NCBI RefSeq assembly: GCF_937873925.1 | Contig: NZ_CALNAT010000238.1 | Span: 1 to 32,506, forward strand | DNA: 32,506 nt | Direction: 5' to 3' | Source: an uncultured Proteiniphilum sp. | GTDB lineage: Bacteria > Bacteroidota > Bacteroidia > Bacteroidales > Dysgonomonadaceae | In this document: piece by piece, positions 7,545 to 14,273 of the stretch | How the letters are laid out: each line of letters opens with the position of its first letter | Numbering within the stretch: position 1 is the stretch's first letter | Made by a program: the position numbers and the translations under genes | Notes under the pieces: generated by a model | What the model was told of the DNA's origin: nothing | The model's input: only the letters and a program-made list of their open reading frames with translations | Databases searched by the model: none

Positions 7545-8078
7545 CTACTCCTTTTCGGGAACTATCCAGAGAAAAACAGACTTGCCTTCCACTGAAATTT
7601 GTTTGTCGGGCTTCCAGTCACCCATAGCGAAAGCGTGAGAGACCACACGGCTGCCAGGTTTCATCTCCGACAGTATCTTCGGCATCAGTTTCAGATTCAC
7701 GTCCGGGAGAAGATAAAGCGTCAGTACGGTGGCCTTACTAAAGTCGAAATCAAAAAGATCGCCTTCATAAAACGTCACTTTGTCTTCCACTTTCGCCTCC
7801 CTGGCGTTCTCATTAGCCTCTTTGATCCTTTCCGGATTGAGGTCTACCCCTATTCCGGTGGCTCCGTATTTCTTCGCCGCAGTGATCACGATCCGGCCAT
7901 CCCCGCATCCCAGGTCATAAACCACATCCCCTTTGCCCACATTGGCAAGGTCCAGCATACCCTCTACCACTTTCTGGGGTGTGGGTACGTAAGGTACATC
8001 CAGTTCTATTTGCTGTGCATGTAATTGTAGAACTCCGCACAGGAATAGCAAAGTAAAAAGATAATTGATCGGTTTCAT
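7545..8078 (-). CDS. Exported class I SAM-dependent methyltransferase-like protein
   Basis: The chosen start (ATG at 8078-8076) gives 177 residues beginning with a clear Sec signal peptide, MKPINYLFTLLFLCGVLQLHAQ. The remainder is a Rossmann methyltransferase: 'DVVYDLGCGDGRIVITAA' is motif I, 'GIGVDLNPERI' motif II, 'VTFYEGDLFDFDF' the acidic motif III region, and 'LTLYLLPDVNLKLMP' the post-IV strand. An upstream extension of 85 codons to 8333 overlaps the permease gene, lacks family character and hides the signal, so I rejected it. The substrate is unknown. The combination of a SAM fold with export is odd, since SAM is cytoplasmic. It lies downstream of the permease after a 154-bp gap with only a weak promoter (TACTTTTA near 8100). 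Confidence 0.85.
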   Translation of the reverse strand: MKPINYLFTLLFLCGVLQLHAQQIELDVPYVPTPQKVVEGMLDLANVGKGDVVYDLGCGDGRIVITAAKKYGATGIGVDLNPERIKEANENAREAKVEDKVTFYEGDLFDFDFSKATVLTLYLLPDVNLKLMPKILSEMKPGSRVVSHAFAMGDWKPDKQISVEGKSVFLWIVPEKE

Positions 8079-8232
8079 TGGTTCTGTAATTTTAAAAGTA
8101 ATTAAGTTCATTAAAATCAGACTTTTTGAATTTCGTTTCCCTATTCCGGTCCATCCGGACCTTCTTTTATCTGATTTTACCGGTTTATTCTCCCATCTTA
8201 CTGTAATAAACAAATTTGTCCGGCTTCCGGTT

Positions 8233-9660
8233 CTATATTTCCTCCTGTAAGATGGAATTTCTGCATCCTTTATTTTCCCTGAAGAATGAAACTCCCCAGC
8301 CGGCCAGTAACAAGGCCATTCCCACCAGGGCACCCGTTCCGGTGACGGAAAGGCTGGAATAGAGCATATAAGCGCAAAAACCGACGAACAAAAGAGGTAT
8401 AACCGGATATAACGGTACTTTAAAAGGGCGCGGAACGGTCGGTTTCTTTATCCTCAGCACAAACAGGCTGATTCCGGTGCAAAGGAAGAAAAACCAGAAG
8501 ACAGGGGCGGTAAAATCGACCATGGCTTCAAAACCGTTGCGGGTAAATGCGCCGAAAACGATCAGCACAACAGCGATTATTCCCTGCAATATCAGTGAAT
8601 TGACAGGCGATGATTTTGCTGCATTCCACTTCCCCAGAAATGCAAGGGGAGAGAAATCCTTTCCCAGGGCATAGTTAGTCCTTGCTCCCGTAAAGATGGT
8701 CGTATTGAGGGAAGTAAGAGCGGAAAGAGAGACCAGGAGACCGATAAGGATCACTCCCTTTCTTCCCAGGGTAGCCCGCATTATATCGACGCCAACCGCC
8801 TCCGATCCGGCCATTCCGTTTAATCCCAGTACATTCAGGAAGGCCAGGTTCATCAACAGATAGATCATTGTAATAATCAGAATACTGACAATCAGAACCA
8901 GCGCTATCCTCCGGCTACCGGCCTTTAATTCCGAGGAAATGTATGCAGCTTCATTCCAGCCTCCGAACGTCAATAATACAAAGATAAGCGCGAGGCTGAC
9001 TGAAGCATTCGGAGAAAGGCCGCCGGCCATAGCCTGTTCTGTCGCCGGAATCTCCACGGATGGCTCTACCAGGAATCCCGTCAGGACGATGATCAGTATC
9101 CCGGCAAATTGTAATGCTGTCAATATTTTCTGAACCCCCGTCCCAAAACGGATCCCCAGCACATTGACCAATGTAAGGAAGATCACAATGCCTGCGGCAT
9201 AAAAAGAAGAAGCATAGGTTCCCCATGGAAGGATCTCAGCCAGATAATCACCTGCGATGTAGGCTAACAGGGCAATGGATCCGGTTTGCGTAACCGTGAT
9301 ACGGGCCCAGGCAAACAGAAAGGAGAACCTTTTTCCGAAGGCGATTTTCAGGAAGTGATAATCGCCACCGGCATTCGGGAAAGTAGAGCTCAGTTCGGAA
9401 TAGCAAAGGGCACCGGTCAGAGAGATCACTCCTCCCAATATCCATACTCCCATAAACCAATATTCGCCAGGGGAGTTTGCTGCGACAACCGAAGGGGTTC
9501 GGAAAATTCCTGCACCGATCACAATTCCTACGATAAGGACTATCGCATCGATCAGCCGCAACGCCGGCGCAGGCGCTGCAAGATCCGTCTCGGGGCAGTC
9601 AGCAGGGATATATTCGCCGGCAGTAGCCGCGGGAAGCGTATGTGGAGCATTTTCTTTCAT
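8233..9660 (-). CDS. APC-superfamily amino acid permease
   Basis: This 475-residue inner-membrane protein has about 12 hydrophobic segments. The first, 'LIDAIVLIVGIVIGAGIFRTPS', carries the glycine-rich GxGIF signature of APC transporters. 'YWFMGVWILGGVISLTGALCYSELSSTFPNAGGDYHFLKIAFG' covers TM2-TM3 in the same manner as LAT/YfnA-type amino acid transporters. A polar, Pro/Ala-rich N-terminal tail of about 35 residues precedes TM1. The substrate cannot be read from sequence. It is preceded by a TATCTTTG promoter element and by the XRE regulator gene, 112 bp upstream on the same strand. Confidence 0.92.
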   Translation of the reverse strand: MKENAPHTLPAATAGEYIPADCPETDLAAPAPALRLIDAIVLIVGIVIGAGIFRTPSVVAANSPGEYWFMGVWILGGVISLTGALCYSELSSTFPNAGGDYHFLKIAFGKRFSFLFAWARITVTQTGSIALLAYIAGDYLAEILPWGTYASSFYAAGIVIFLTLVNVLGIRFGTGVQKILTALQFAGILIIVLTGFLVEPSVEIPATEQAMAGGLSPNASVSLALIFVLLTFGGWNEAAYISSELKAGSRRIALVLIVSILIITMIYLLMNLAFLNVLGLNGMAGSEAVGVDIMRATLGRKGVILIGLLVSLSALTSLNTTIFTGARTNYALGKDFSPLAFLGKWNAAKSSPVNSLILQGIIAVVLIVFGAFTRNGFEAMVDFTAPVFWFFFLCTGISLFVLRIKKPTVPRPFKVPLYPVIPLLFVGFCAYMLYSSLSVTGTGALVGMALLLAGWGVSFFRENKGCRNSILQEEI

Positions 9661-9733
9661 CGGGCAACAGATTATAGCATGTCCGGTGTATGAGAAAGTC
9701 GGAAATATACCGAATGTATAAATACCGAAAAAT

Positions 9734-9741
9734 CAAAGATA
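9734..9741 (-). promoter_or_regulatory. -7 element (TATCTTTG) for the permease
   Basis: Minus-strand TATCTTTG (9741-9734) matches TAnnTTTG exactly and sits about 74 bases before the permease ATG, downstream of the regulator's stop. No convincing -33 TTTG lies at the right distance. Confidence 0.45.
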
Positions 9742-9772
9742 GGAATCTTCGCAGCAATAAAGCATACTCTTT

Positions 9773-10240
9773 TTAAATGTTTAACATTTTCAGGGGTGCC
9801 CCGAATATCTCGAAAGTATTGTCATTATAATAAACAATTATCTGGGTTATTTTTCTGTCAATAGTTTTCGCAGGATCAACAAGCTTATTATCTGGTAATT
9901 GATGGTCATTATTTGCTTGTTTAGATCCCGTTTCTCTCGGTTTTTCACTTGTTTCCGGCACTTTGGCCGGATCCGGCTCAGTCTGATTGAATAAATCGGG
10001 TTCTCCGGAAAGAGAGATACCACGGAATCCTTCTTTATACATATTACCGATACCGTTAATCAGCCATTCGGTATTGATATAATTCATTTCACTCAGGATC
10101 TTCGTGACCACATCCAAGCTCGGATTATTTCTGCCATTCAGGATGTGGGAAATAATGGCCCTGTTGATCTGTAACCTGTCCGCAAACTTCGCAGGAGTCA
10201 GGTTCTCTTTTTCCATGATAAGTTTAATACGATCCTTCAT
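9773..10240 (-). CDS. XRE-family helix-turn-helix regulator
   Basis: This 155-residue protein starts with a helix-turn-helix of the HTH_3/XRE type at residues 4-58 ('IKLIMEKENLTPAKFADRLQINRAIISHILNGRNNPSLDVVTKILSEM'); 'AIISHILNGR' is the recognition helix region. A Pro/Glu/Asn-rich linker (about 75-125) follows, then a conserved end 'DRKITQIIVYYNDNTFEIFGAP', a strand pattern seen in small Bacteroidetes XRE proteins. The target is unknown. Its own upstream region has inverted repeats built on ACAAATGT, which could be its operators. It is cotranscribable with the permease downstream. Confidence 0.88.
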   Translation of the reverse strand: MKDRIKLIMEKENLTPAKFADRLQINRAIISHILNGRNNPSLDVVTKILSEMNYINTEWLINGIGNMYKEGFRGISLSGEPDLFNQTEPDPAKVPETSEKPRETGSKQANNDHQLPDNKLVDPAKTIDRKITQIIVYYNDNTFEIFGAPLKMLNI

Positions 10241-10291
10241 ATAATTATCTTTTAGCCGTTATTTATTGAGCGCGGACAATCTGTTTTTTTA

Positions 10292-10313
10292 CAAAAGTAA
10301 CGATACAAATGTA
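10292..10313 (-). promoter_or_regulatory. Promoter/operator-like region of the XRE regulator
   Basis: Two minus-strand matches to TAnnTTTG overlap here: TACTTTTG (10299-10292) and TACATTTG (10313-10306). The second lies in the dyad ATACA-AA-TGTAT (10303-10314 region), an arrangement expected if the regulator binds over its own promoter. No properly spaced -33 TTTG was found. Confidence 0.45.
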
Positions 10314-10348
10314 TAATAAATCATTCACAAATGAAAATAGATTTAAGA

Positions 10349-10393
10349 TATAAATGTAAATTACAAATGTTTATGGACTGATTTACATTTATA
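10349..10393. repeat. 13-bp perfect inverted repeat upstream of the XRE regulator
   Basis: TATAAATGTAAAT (10349-10361) is exactly complementary to ATTTACATTTATA (10381-10393), with a 19-base spacer that itself contains ACAAATGT. It lies about 110-150 bases upstream of the regulator's ATG. It resembles an operator pair for a dimeric repressor, but could also be an AT-rich cruciform. Confidence 0.55.
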
Positions 10394-10713
10394 CCAACTT
10401 CTCAAAGTAGAATTAATAAGACTTATTTCAACATTAAATTAATTATTTATTTTATTTCAGTAAATAACTCATTACACAGTATATATGTACATAAAACACC
10501 TTATTTTTAACATAAATAAAAAAGAAAACAGATACCTATAGATAAAATCTGTTTTTAAAGTTTATAAAATGAATATAATTACTTTATTTATAGTATTATA
10601 CTATACAATGTATAATCAATATATAAAGTGTTAATCCCGAAAATATAGAAATGTTACTCAAGGACTTCTCCTGAGAAGAAGATGCGATAACAAATGTTTC
10701 GCACCCTGTTATT

Positions 10714-10721
10714 TACTTTTG
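10714..10721 (+). promoter_or_regulatory. -7 element (TACTTTTG) reading right in the gene-free region
   Basis: TACTTTTG is an exact TAnnTTTG match. No ORF starts soon after; the next features are hairpins ending in a terminator-like stem at 10842-10898. The -33 position is poor (a TTTC only 13 bases upstream). Confidence 0.35.
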
Positions 10722-10912
10722 TGTCATCTCCATACCTGACAGTAATGCACATTTGTTCGTTAAATAATATTATTTTCTGAATTTACATATCTGTTTTTTG
10801 CGAGAATCGCATAAATCCGGACAAGTCTGCGAAGACAGCAGAACAGGCTACTCCAGGCGACTTAAGAACTAATGCATCCAATTGAGGAGTAGCCTGTTTC
10901 CCTCATTTTTCT
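10722..10912 (+). ncRNA. Possible structured small RNA ending in a long terminator-like hairpin
   Basis: Read rightward after the -7 element there is a run of hairpins: TGCGA-GAA-TCGCA (10799-10811), GTCT-GCGA-AGAC (10825-10836, a GNRA-type loop), and AACAGGCTACTCC/GGAGTAGCCTGTT (10842-10854 with 10886-10898, 13 bp, 31-base loop). The last is followed by CCCTCATTTTTCTT, a T-rich tail. No open frame fits. I do not recognise an RNA family, and the ends are set from the -7 element and the tail, so both are approximate. It could instead be the leader of the peroxidase gene. Confidence 0.3.
10842..10912 (+). terminator. 13-bp hairpin with T-rich tail
   Basis: The stem AACAGGCTACTCC/GGAGTAGCCTGTT is perfect; the following bases include CATTTTTCTT. 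The 31-base loop is long for an intrinsic terminator, so an attenuator or RNA element is also possible. Confidence 0.45.
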
Positions 10913-11108
10913 TATATAAGAATTTTAAGCGTAAAAAAACAGAGAATGGAATGAACTGTTTGTTCTCTATTTCTGTTTTACAGAATGAACTATTTCGTTA
11001 AGCTAAATGAGCAGAGTCCAAACTTGTTTGGATATGCCATAGCGAGAATTAACAATCGAGGAGCAAGTGACTCAAATAGTCTAATTTTAATGAACATTTA
11101 AAAACAGA

Positions 11109-11735
11109 TTGAATATGCAATTACTTTCTATAAGACTTTGGGCTATATTATTGTTTGTCTCTGCGGCGATACAATGTACCGGCCAGGGCAGCCAAGATCA
11201 AAAAAGCCGGCAGACAACAGAAAGTACGGAAAATTACCGGAATATGGAAGGAAAAAAGAAATTACATGATTTCACCGTGAAGGATATCGACGGGAATGAC
11301 TTCAGCCTGGCCTCCCTGAAAGGGAAAAAAGTGCTGGTTGTAAATGTAGCATCAAAATGCGGATTGACACCCCAATATGAACAATTGCAGGAGCTTTATG
11401 AAAAATACCGGCACCTGAACTTCGAGATCATCGGCTTTCCTGCCAATAATTTTATGAATCAGGAACCGGGCTCAAACTTGGAGATTAAAGAGTTTTGTAC
11501 CGCTAATTATGGGGTGACCTTTCCTATGATGGAAAAGATCAGTGTGAAAGGAGATGACCAGGATCCTTTGTATCAATGGCTCACACAAAAATCGGAGAAT
11601 GGAAGGATAGATCAGGAGGTAACCTGGAATTTCCAGAAGTACCTGGTCGATGAAGAAGGACACCTCGTAGATGTAGTGATGCCCAAAGAGAGTCCCATGA
11701 GCGAGAAGATCGTGAACTGGATCACCGGAAAATAG
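11109..11735 (+). CDS. Exported glutathione peroxidase-family thiol peroxidase
   Basis: This 208-residue protein has an N-terminal signal peptide (LLSIRLWAILLFVSAAIQC); Cys23 might be lipidated, but the preceding Ile-Gln is a poor lipobox. The GPx fold follows. 'VVNVASKCGLTPQY' holds the peroxidatic Cys84 (Cys, not selenocysteine), 'GFPANNFMNQEPG' the catalytic Gln118, and 'VTWNF' Trp173-Asn174. The usual GFPCNQF cysteine is Ala here. Cys130 in 'EFCTANYGVTFP' is in the position of the resolving cysteine of thioredoxin-dependent 2-Cys GPx enzymes, so I infer it is reduced by a thioredoxin-like protein rather than glutathione. It stands alone and converges with holA. Confidence 0.93.
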   Translation: MNMQLLSIRLWAILLFVSAAIQCTGQGSQDQKSRQTTESTENYRNMEGKKKLHDFTVKDIDGNDFSLASLKGKKVLVVNVASKCGLTPQYEQLQELYEKYRHLNFEIIGFPANNFMNQEPGSNLEIKEFCTANYGVTFPMMEKISVKGDDQDPLYQWLTQKSENGRIDQEVTWNFQKYLVDEEGHLVDVVMPKESPMSEKIVNWITGK

Positions 11736-11777
11736 GTATCTTTTTGTATTTGTGACATTTCTTTTGATCGACGGAGA

Positions 11778-12800
11778 TCAGTGCATGATCCTGTAAACCA
11801 GTTCTTTTAAAAGATCGCCCTGCGATGCCGACACATTGTCTACTCCTTTCGACCGGGCATCAAATGTTCTCAGGTCGGAAATGATCTCCATCACTTTGGG
11901 GGCGCTATAATTTTGTAGTCCTGTCATATAATCGCGAACAAAATAGGCAGATCTCATATTCAGTGTATTCATGATGCTCTGCTCATCTTTACGCGGCAAC
12001 CAGAAGCATTCCAGTAAATTACCGAAATAGTTGAACAGAACGGCCACAGTAGCCATCATGGGATTCTCCTTCGGATTCTTGTCAAAATAGTCTACAATCC
12101 GGTTGGCCGCCACGATATTTTTCGTGATAATGGCTTTCTGCAATTCAAAATTATTATAATCCTTACTGATTCCCACATTCTTTTCGATCAGTTCCGAGGT
12201 AATACGCCGGTGGCCTTCCGGAAGCGAAATCTCCAACTTCTGAAGTTGGGGAATCAGTTTGCTGATATCGTTTCCCACAAAATCTGTCAGCATCTGTGCC
12301 GATTTTTCATCGATAGCACTCCCTCTCTCCTTCAGCCAGGATTGGATAAAAGCAGGTATCTGGTTTTCATACAGCTTCCTGGATTCGAATATTTCTCCTG
12401 TTTTCTGGATGCTTCTCACCACTGCTTTCCGTTTGTCAACCGTACCGTGCTTATAATTGATCACCAGGATAGTGGAAGGCATCGGGTTCTTTGCGTACAA
12501 ATCAAGGAGTTCGAACCGATCGAGGTTCTGTGCCTCTTTCACAAGGATGAGCTGATACTCCGCCATCATCGGAAAACGACGTGCAGAGGCGATGATGAGA
12601 TTTACATCGGCATCCACCCCGTAAAAAGTAAGCATGTTAAAATCCTTTTCCGTTTCCGTGAGGACGGTATCGGAAAGAAGCTCCGTCAATACATCTATGA
12701 AATAGGATTCATCGCCCATAAAGAGATAGACCGGTTTGAAGCGACGGTGCAGGATATCATCGCGGATAGCATTGAAAGATGATTGTGTGGAGGCAGCCAT
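11778..12800 (-). CDS. holA: DNA polymerase III delta subunit
   Basis: HolA opens the beta sliding clamp as part of the clamp loader. The chosen ATG (12800-12798) gives 340 residues beginning MAASTQSSFNAIRDDI. 'FKPVYLFMGDESYFID' is the family's N-terminal ATPase-like signature (with a degenerate P-loop), 'LILVKEAQNLDRFELL' and 'TILVINYKHGTVDKRKA' match the next strands, and the C-terminal helical collar runs from about 'FELQKAIITKNIVAANRIV' to 'DLLKELVYRIMH'. A longer ATG at 12857 adds 19 unlike residues. A good promoter lies at 12908-12940, inside the end of amn. Confidence 0.94.
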   Translation of the reverse strand: MAASTQSSFNAIRDDILHRRFKPVYLFMGDESYFIDVLTELLSDTVLTETEKDFNMLTFYGVDADVNLIIASARRFPMMAEYQLILVKEAQNLDRFELLDLYAKNPMPSTILVINYKHGTVDKRKAVVRSIQKTGEIFESRKLYENQIPAFIQSWLKERGSAIDEKSAQMLTDFVGNDISKLIPQLQKLEISLPEGHRRITSELIEKNVGISKDYNNFELQKAIITKNIVAANRIVDYFDKNPKENPMMATVAVLFNYFGNLLECFWLPRKDEQSIMNTLNMRSAYFVRDYMTGLQNYSAPKVMEIISDLRTFDARSKGVDNVSASQGDLLKELVYRIMH

Positions 12801-12907
12801 TTTGTTGATGTGATAATTAGGTAATTTACCGATGTAATGATTGGTTAGCGGGATCAATATGCCAATATAACAAATGAATGAATGGATTGCAGGAGAATAT
12901 ATATTGA

Positions 12908-12940
12908 CAAAAGTATCCGGATTACCAGTCGAATCGCAAA
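12908..12940 (-). promoter_or_regulatory. Bacteroidetes-type promoter for holA
   Basis: Minus strand: TTTG (12940-12937), 21-base spacer, TACTTTTG (12915-12908). It fits the consensus fully. The -33 part lies within the last codons of amn, so holA can be transcribed independently of amn. Confidence 0.65.
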
Positions 12941-13698
12941 TGTTTGATGGTGGAGCCTTTGTTCATGATGGATGAAAGTGATTTGATACCGATTTTCACA
13001 TGCTCTTCTACAAAATTTTCTGTGATATGCCGATCGCTCTTCTCCGTTTTCACACCGGTGGAGATCAGGGGCTGGTCAGACACTAACAGCAGCGCTCCGG
13101 TAGAGATATGATTGGCAAATCCGCAGGTGAAGAGAGTAGCTGTCTCCATATCCACCGCCATAGCGCGTATCTGTCTCAGGTAATTCTTGAATTCATCGTC
13201 GTATTCCCATACACGGCGGTTGGTGGTATAGACGGTACCGGTCCAGTAATCACGGTTAAAATCGCGCACGTTGGAAGAAACCGCCCTCAAGAGGCTGAAT
13301 GCCGGTAAAGAAGGCACTTCAGGCGGGAAATAGTCGTTCGACGTACCCTCACCGCGGATAGCTGCAATGGGCAGAATATAATCCCCCAGCTCGCTCCTCG
13401 ATTTCAACCCGCCGCATTTACCCAGGAAGAGCACCGCAGTAGGCGTTACCGCGCTCAGCAGATCCATAATGGTCGCGGCATTGGCACTCCCCATTCCAAA
13501 GTTGATAATAGTGATGCCATCGGCAGAGGCATTGGGCATATTGGCATCCAAACCGACTATGGGTGTATTGAAATGATTGGCAAAAATTTCGACATACTTC
13601 TGAAAATTGGTCAGCAGGACAAACTTCGTGAATTCAGCAAGTGGCCTTTTTGTATATCTGGGAAGCCAATTCTCCACAATTTCCTGTTTTGTTCTCAT
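12922..13698 (-). CDS. amn: AMP nucleosidase (short Bacteroidetes form)
   Basis: This enzyme hydrolyses AMP to adenine and ribose 5-phosphate and belongs to the nucleoside phosphorylase fold. The ATG at 13698-13696 gives 258 residues (MRTKQEIVENWLPRYT). 'GITIINFGMGSANAATIMDLL', 'VLFLGKCGGLKSRSELGDYILPIAAIRGEGTSNDY' and 'RAMAVDMETATLFTCGFAN' (the MEtE-like base-binding segment with a catalytic Asp in 'VSDQP') match PNP-superfamily AMP nucleosidases. E. coli Amn (484 aa) has an extra N-terminal domain that is absent here, which is usual for Bacteroidetes. A GTG-started extension to 13854 overlaps the neighbouring gene and is rejected. Confidence 0.93.
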   Translation of the reverse strand: MRTKQEIVENWLPRYTKRPLAEFTKFVLLTNFQKYVEIFANHFNTPIVGLDANMPNASADGITIINFGMGSANAATIMDLLSAVTPTAVLFLGKCGGLKSRSELGDYILPIAAIRGEGTSNDYFPPEVPSLPAFSLLRAVSSNVRDFNRDYWTGTVYTTNRRVWEYDDEFKNYLRQIRAMAVDMETATLFTCGFANHISTGALLLVSDQPLISTGVKTEKSDRHITENFVEEHVKIGIKSLSSIMNKGSTIKHLRFDW

Positions 13699-13716
13699 AT
13701 AAAAGAGGTAATTTTG
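13688..13716 (+). promoter_or_regulatory. Promoter for the HsdR_N-domain gene
   Basis: TTTG (13688-13691), a 17-base spacer, TAATTTTG (13709-13716). Both elements are exact; the spacer is shorter than the usual 19-21. The start codon follows 37 bases after the -7 element. Confidence 0.5.
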
Positions 13717-13742
13717 CACAGGGTAAACCACTGTTCTGCTAA

Positions 13743-13750
13743 CAAAGATA
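13743..13750 (-). promoter_or_regulatory. -7 element (TATCTTTG) for amn
   Basis: Minus-strand TATCTTTG (13750-13743) is an exact TAnnTTTG match located 45 bases before the amn ATG. It interleaves with the opposite-facing promoter at 13688-13716, so the two divergent genes probably share this 55-bp region. No -33 TTTG at the right distance. Confidence 0.55.
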
Positions 13751-13753
13751 CAA

Positions 13754-14215
13754 ATGTGCGATTTAAATTTACCATCTTTCGATACAAAAATCCGTAAAAA
13801 AGGCGACGGAGTGGAGATCTTCGACCCCCTGCGGAGAAAATATGTGAGGCTCACTCCTGAGGAATGGGTACGTCAGCATTTTGTCCATTATCTTATTTCT
13901 GAAAAAAGTTTTCCCGCCTCGCTTATAGCCAACGAAACGGGCATCAAGCTGAATTCGCTTGCCCGCAGGTGCGACACGGTGGTGTATAACCGGCAGCTTG
14001 AACCCGTGATGATCGTGGAATATAAAAGTCCGGACGTAATCATTACACAGCAGGTATTCGATCAGGTCACCCGGTACAACAGCGTACTGAAAGTTCCTTA
14101 TATTGTTGTTTCCAACGGGATGAAACACCATTGCTGCAGGATCGATTACGAACGGCAATCCTACCGTTACCTCATTGAAATTCCCGCCTATAACGAATTG
14201 GAATCGATTGATTGA
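13754..14215 (+). CDS. HsdR_N-domain PD-(D/E)XK nuclease-like protein
   Basis: This 153-residue protein matches the type I restriction enzyme R-subunit N-terminal domain family (HSDR_N_2). After an N-terminal helical part ('RLTPEEWVRQHFVHYLI'), the nuclease core reads 'RRCDTVVYNRQLEPVMIVEYKSPDV': Asp74, Glu89 and Lys91 form the D...ExK catalytic set, and Gln/Arg in 'QQVFDQVTRYN' completes the motif. No helicase, methylase or specificity gene is adjacent, so this is a free-standing domain, not a restriction system. Such small proteins are common in Bacteroidetes and have no assigned function. It is divergent from amn and converges with panB. The nuclease fold is well supported, actual cleavage is not. 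Confidence 0.88.
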   Translation: MCDLNLPSFDTKIRKKGDGVEIFDPLRRKYVRLTPEEWVRQHFVHYLISEKSFPASLIANETGIKLNSLARRCDTVVYNRQLEPVMIVEYKSPDVIITQQVFDQVTRYNSVLKVPYIVVSNGMKHHCCRIDYERQSYRYLIEIPAYNELESID

Positions 14216-14273
14216 TTTACTGATTCCTCATCAGGAACTCCACACTCTATGAGATAGTAAATCAGCATATCAG

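Larger units (their letters stand above)
10241..11108. other. 868-bp AT-rich gene-free region between XRE regulator and thiol peroxidase gene
   Basis: No convincing protein gene is seen on either strand. The left third holds promoter-like elements and inverted repeats for the regulator. From about 10400 to 10660 the DNA is extremely AT-rich with nothing recognised. From 10714 there is a rightward -7 element, then several small hairpins, then a strong hairpin with a T-rich tail (10842-10912). From 10931 to 10981 there is an imperfect hairpin, and at 11017-11032 TCCAAAC-TT-GTTTGGA. The right end, up to the ATG at 11109, has only a weak promoter (TAATTTTA at 11082-11089). Confidence 0.6.

Noticed and set aside
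8079..8333. 85-codon N-terminal extension of the methyltransferase
   Set aside because: It overlaps the permease end, has no family likeness and would bury the signal peptide.
12210..12782. 190-codon rightward ORF within holA
   Set aside because: Antisense shadow of holA with no family likeness.
13699..13854. N-terminal extension of amn through a GTG start
   Set aside because: It overlaps the start of the divergent HsdR_N gene and both promoters; the family begins at the ATG at 13698.
13754..14215. Type I restriction-modification system
   Set aside because: Only the HsdR N-terminal domain is present; no helicase, hsdM or hsdS nearby.
14216..14273. Terminator between the HsdR_N gene and panB
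   Set aside because: Some ACTGATT/AATCAG complementarity exists, but loops are long and no T-run follows; not convincing.
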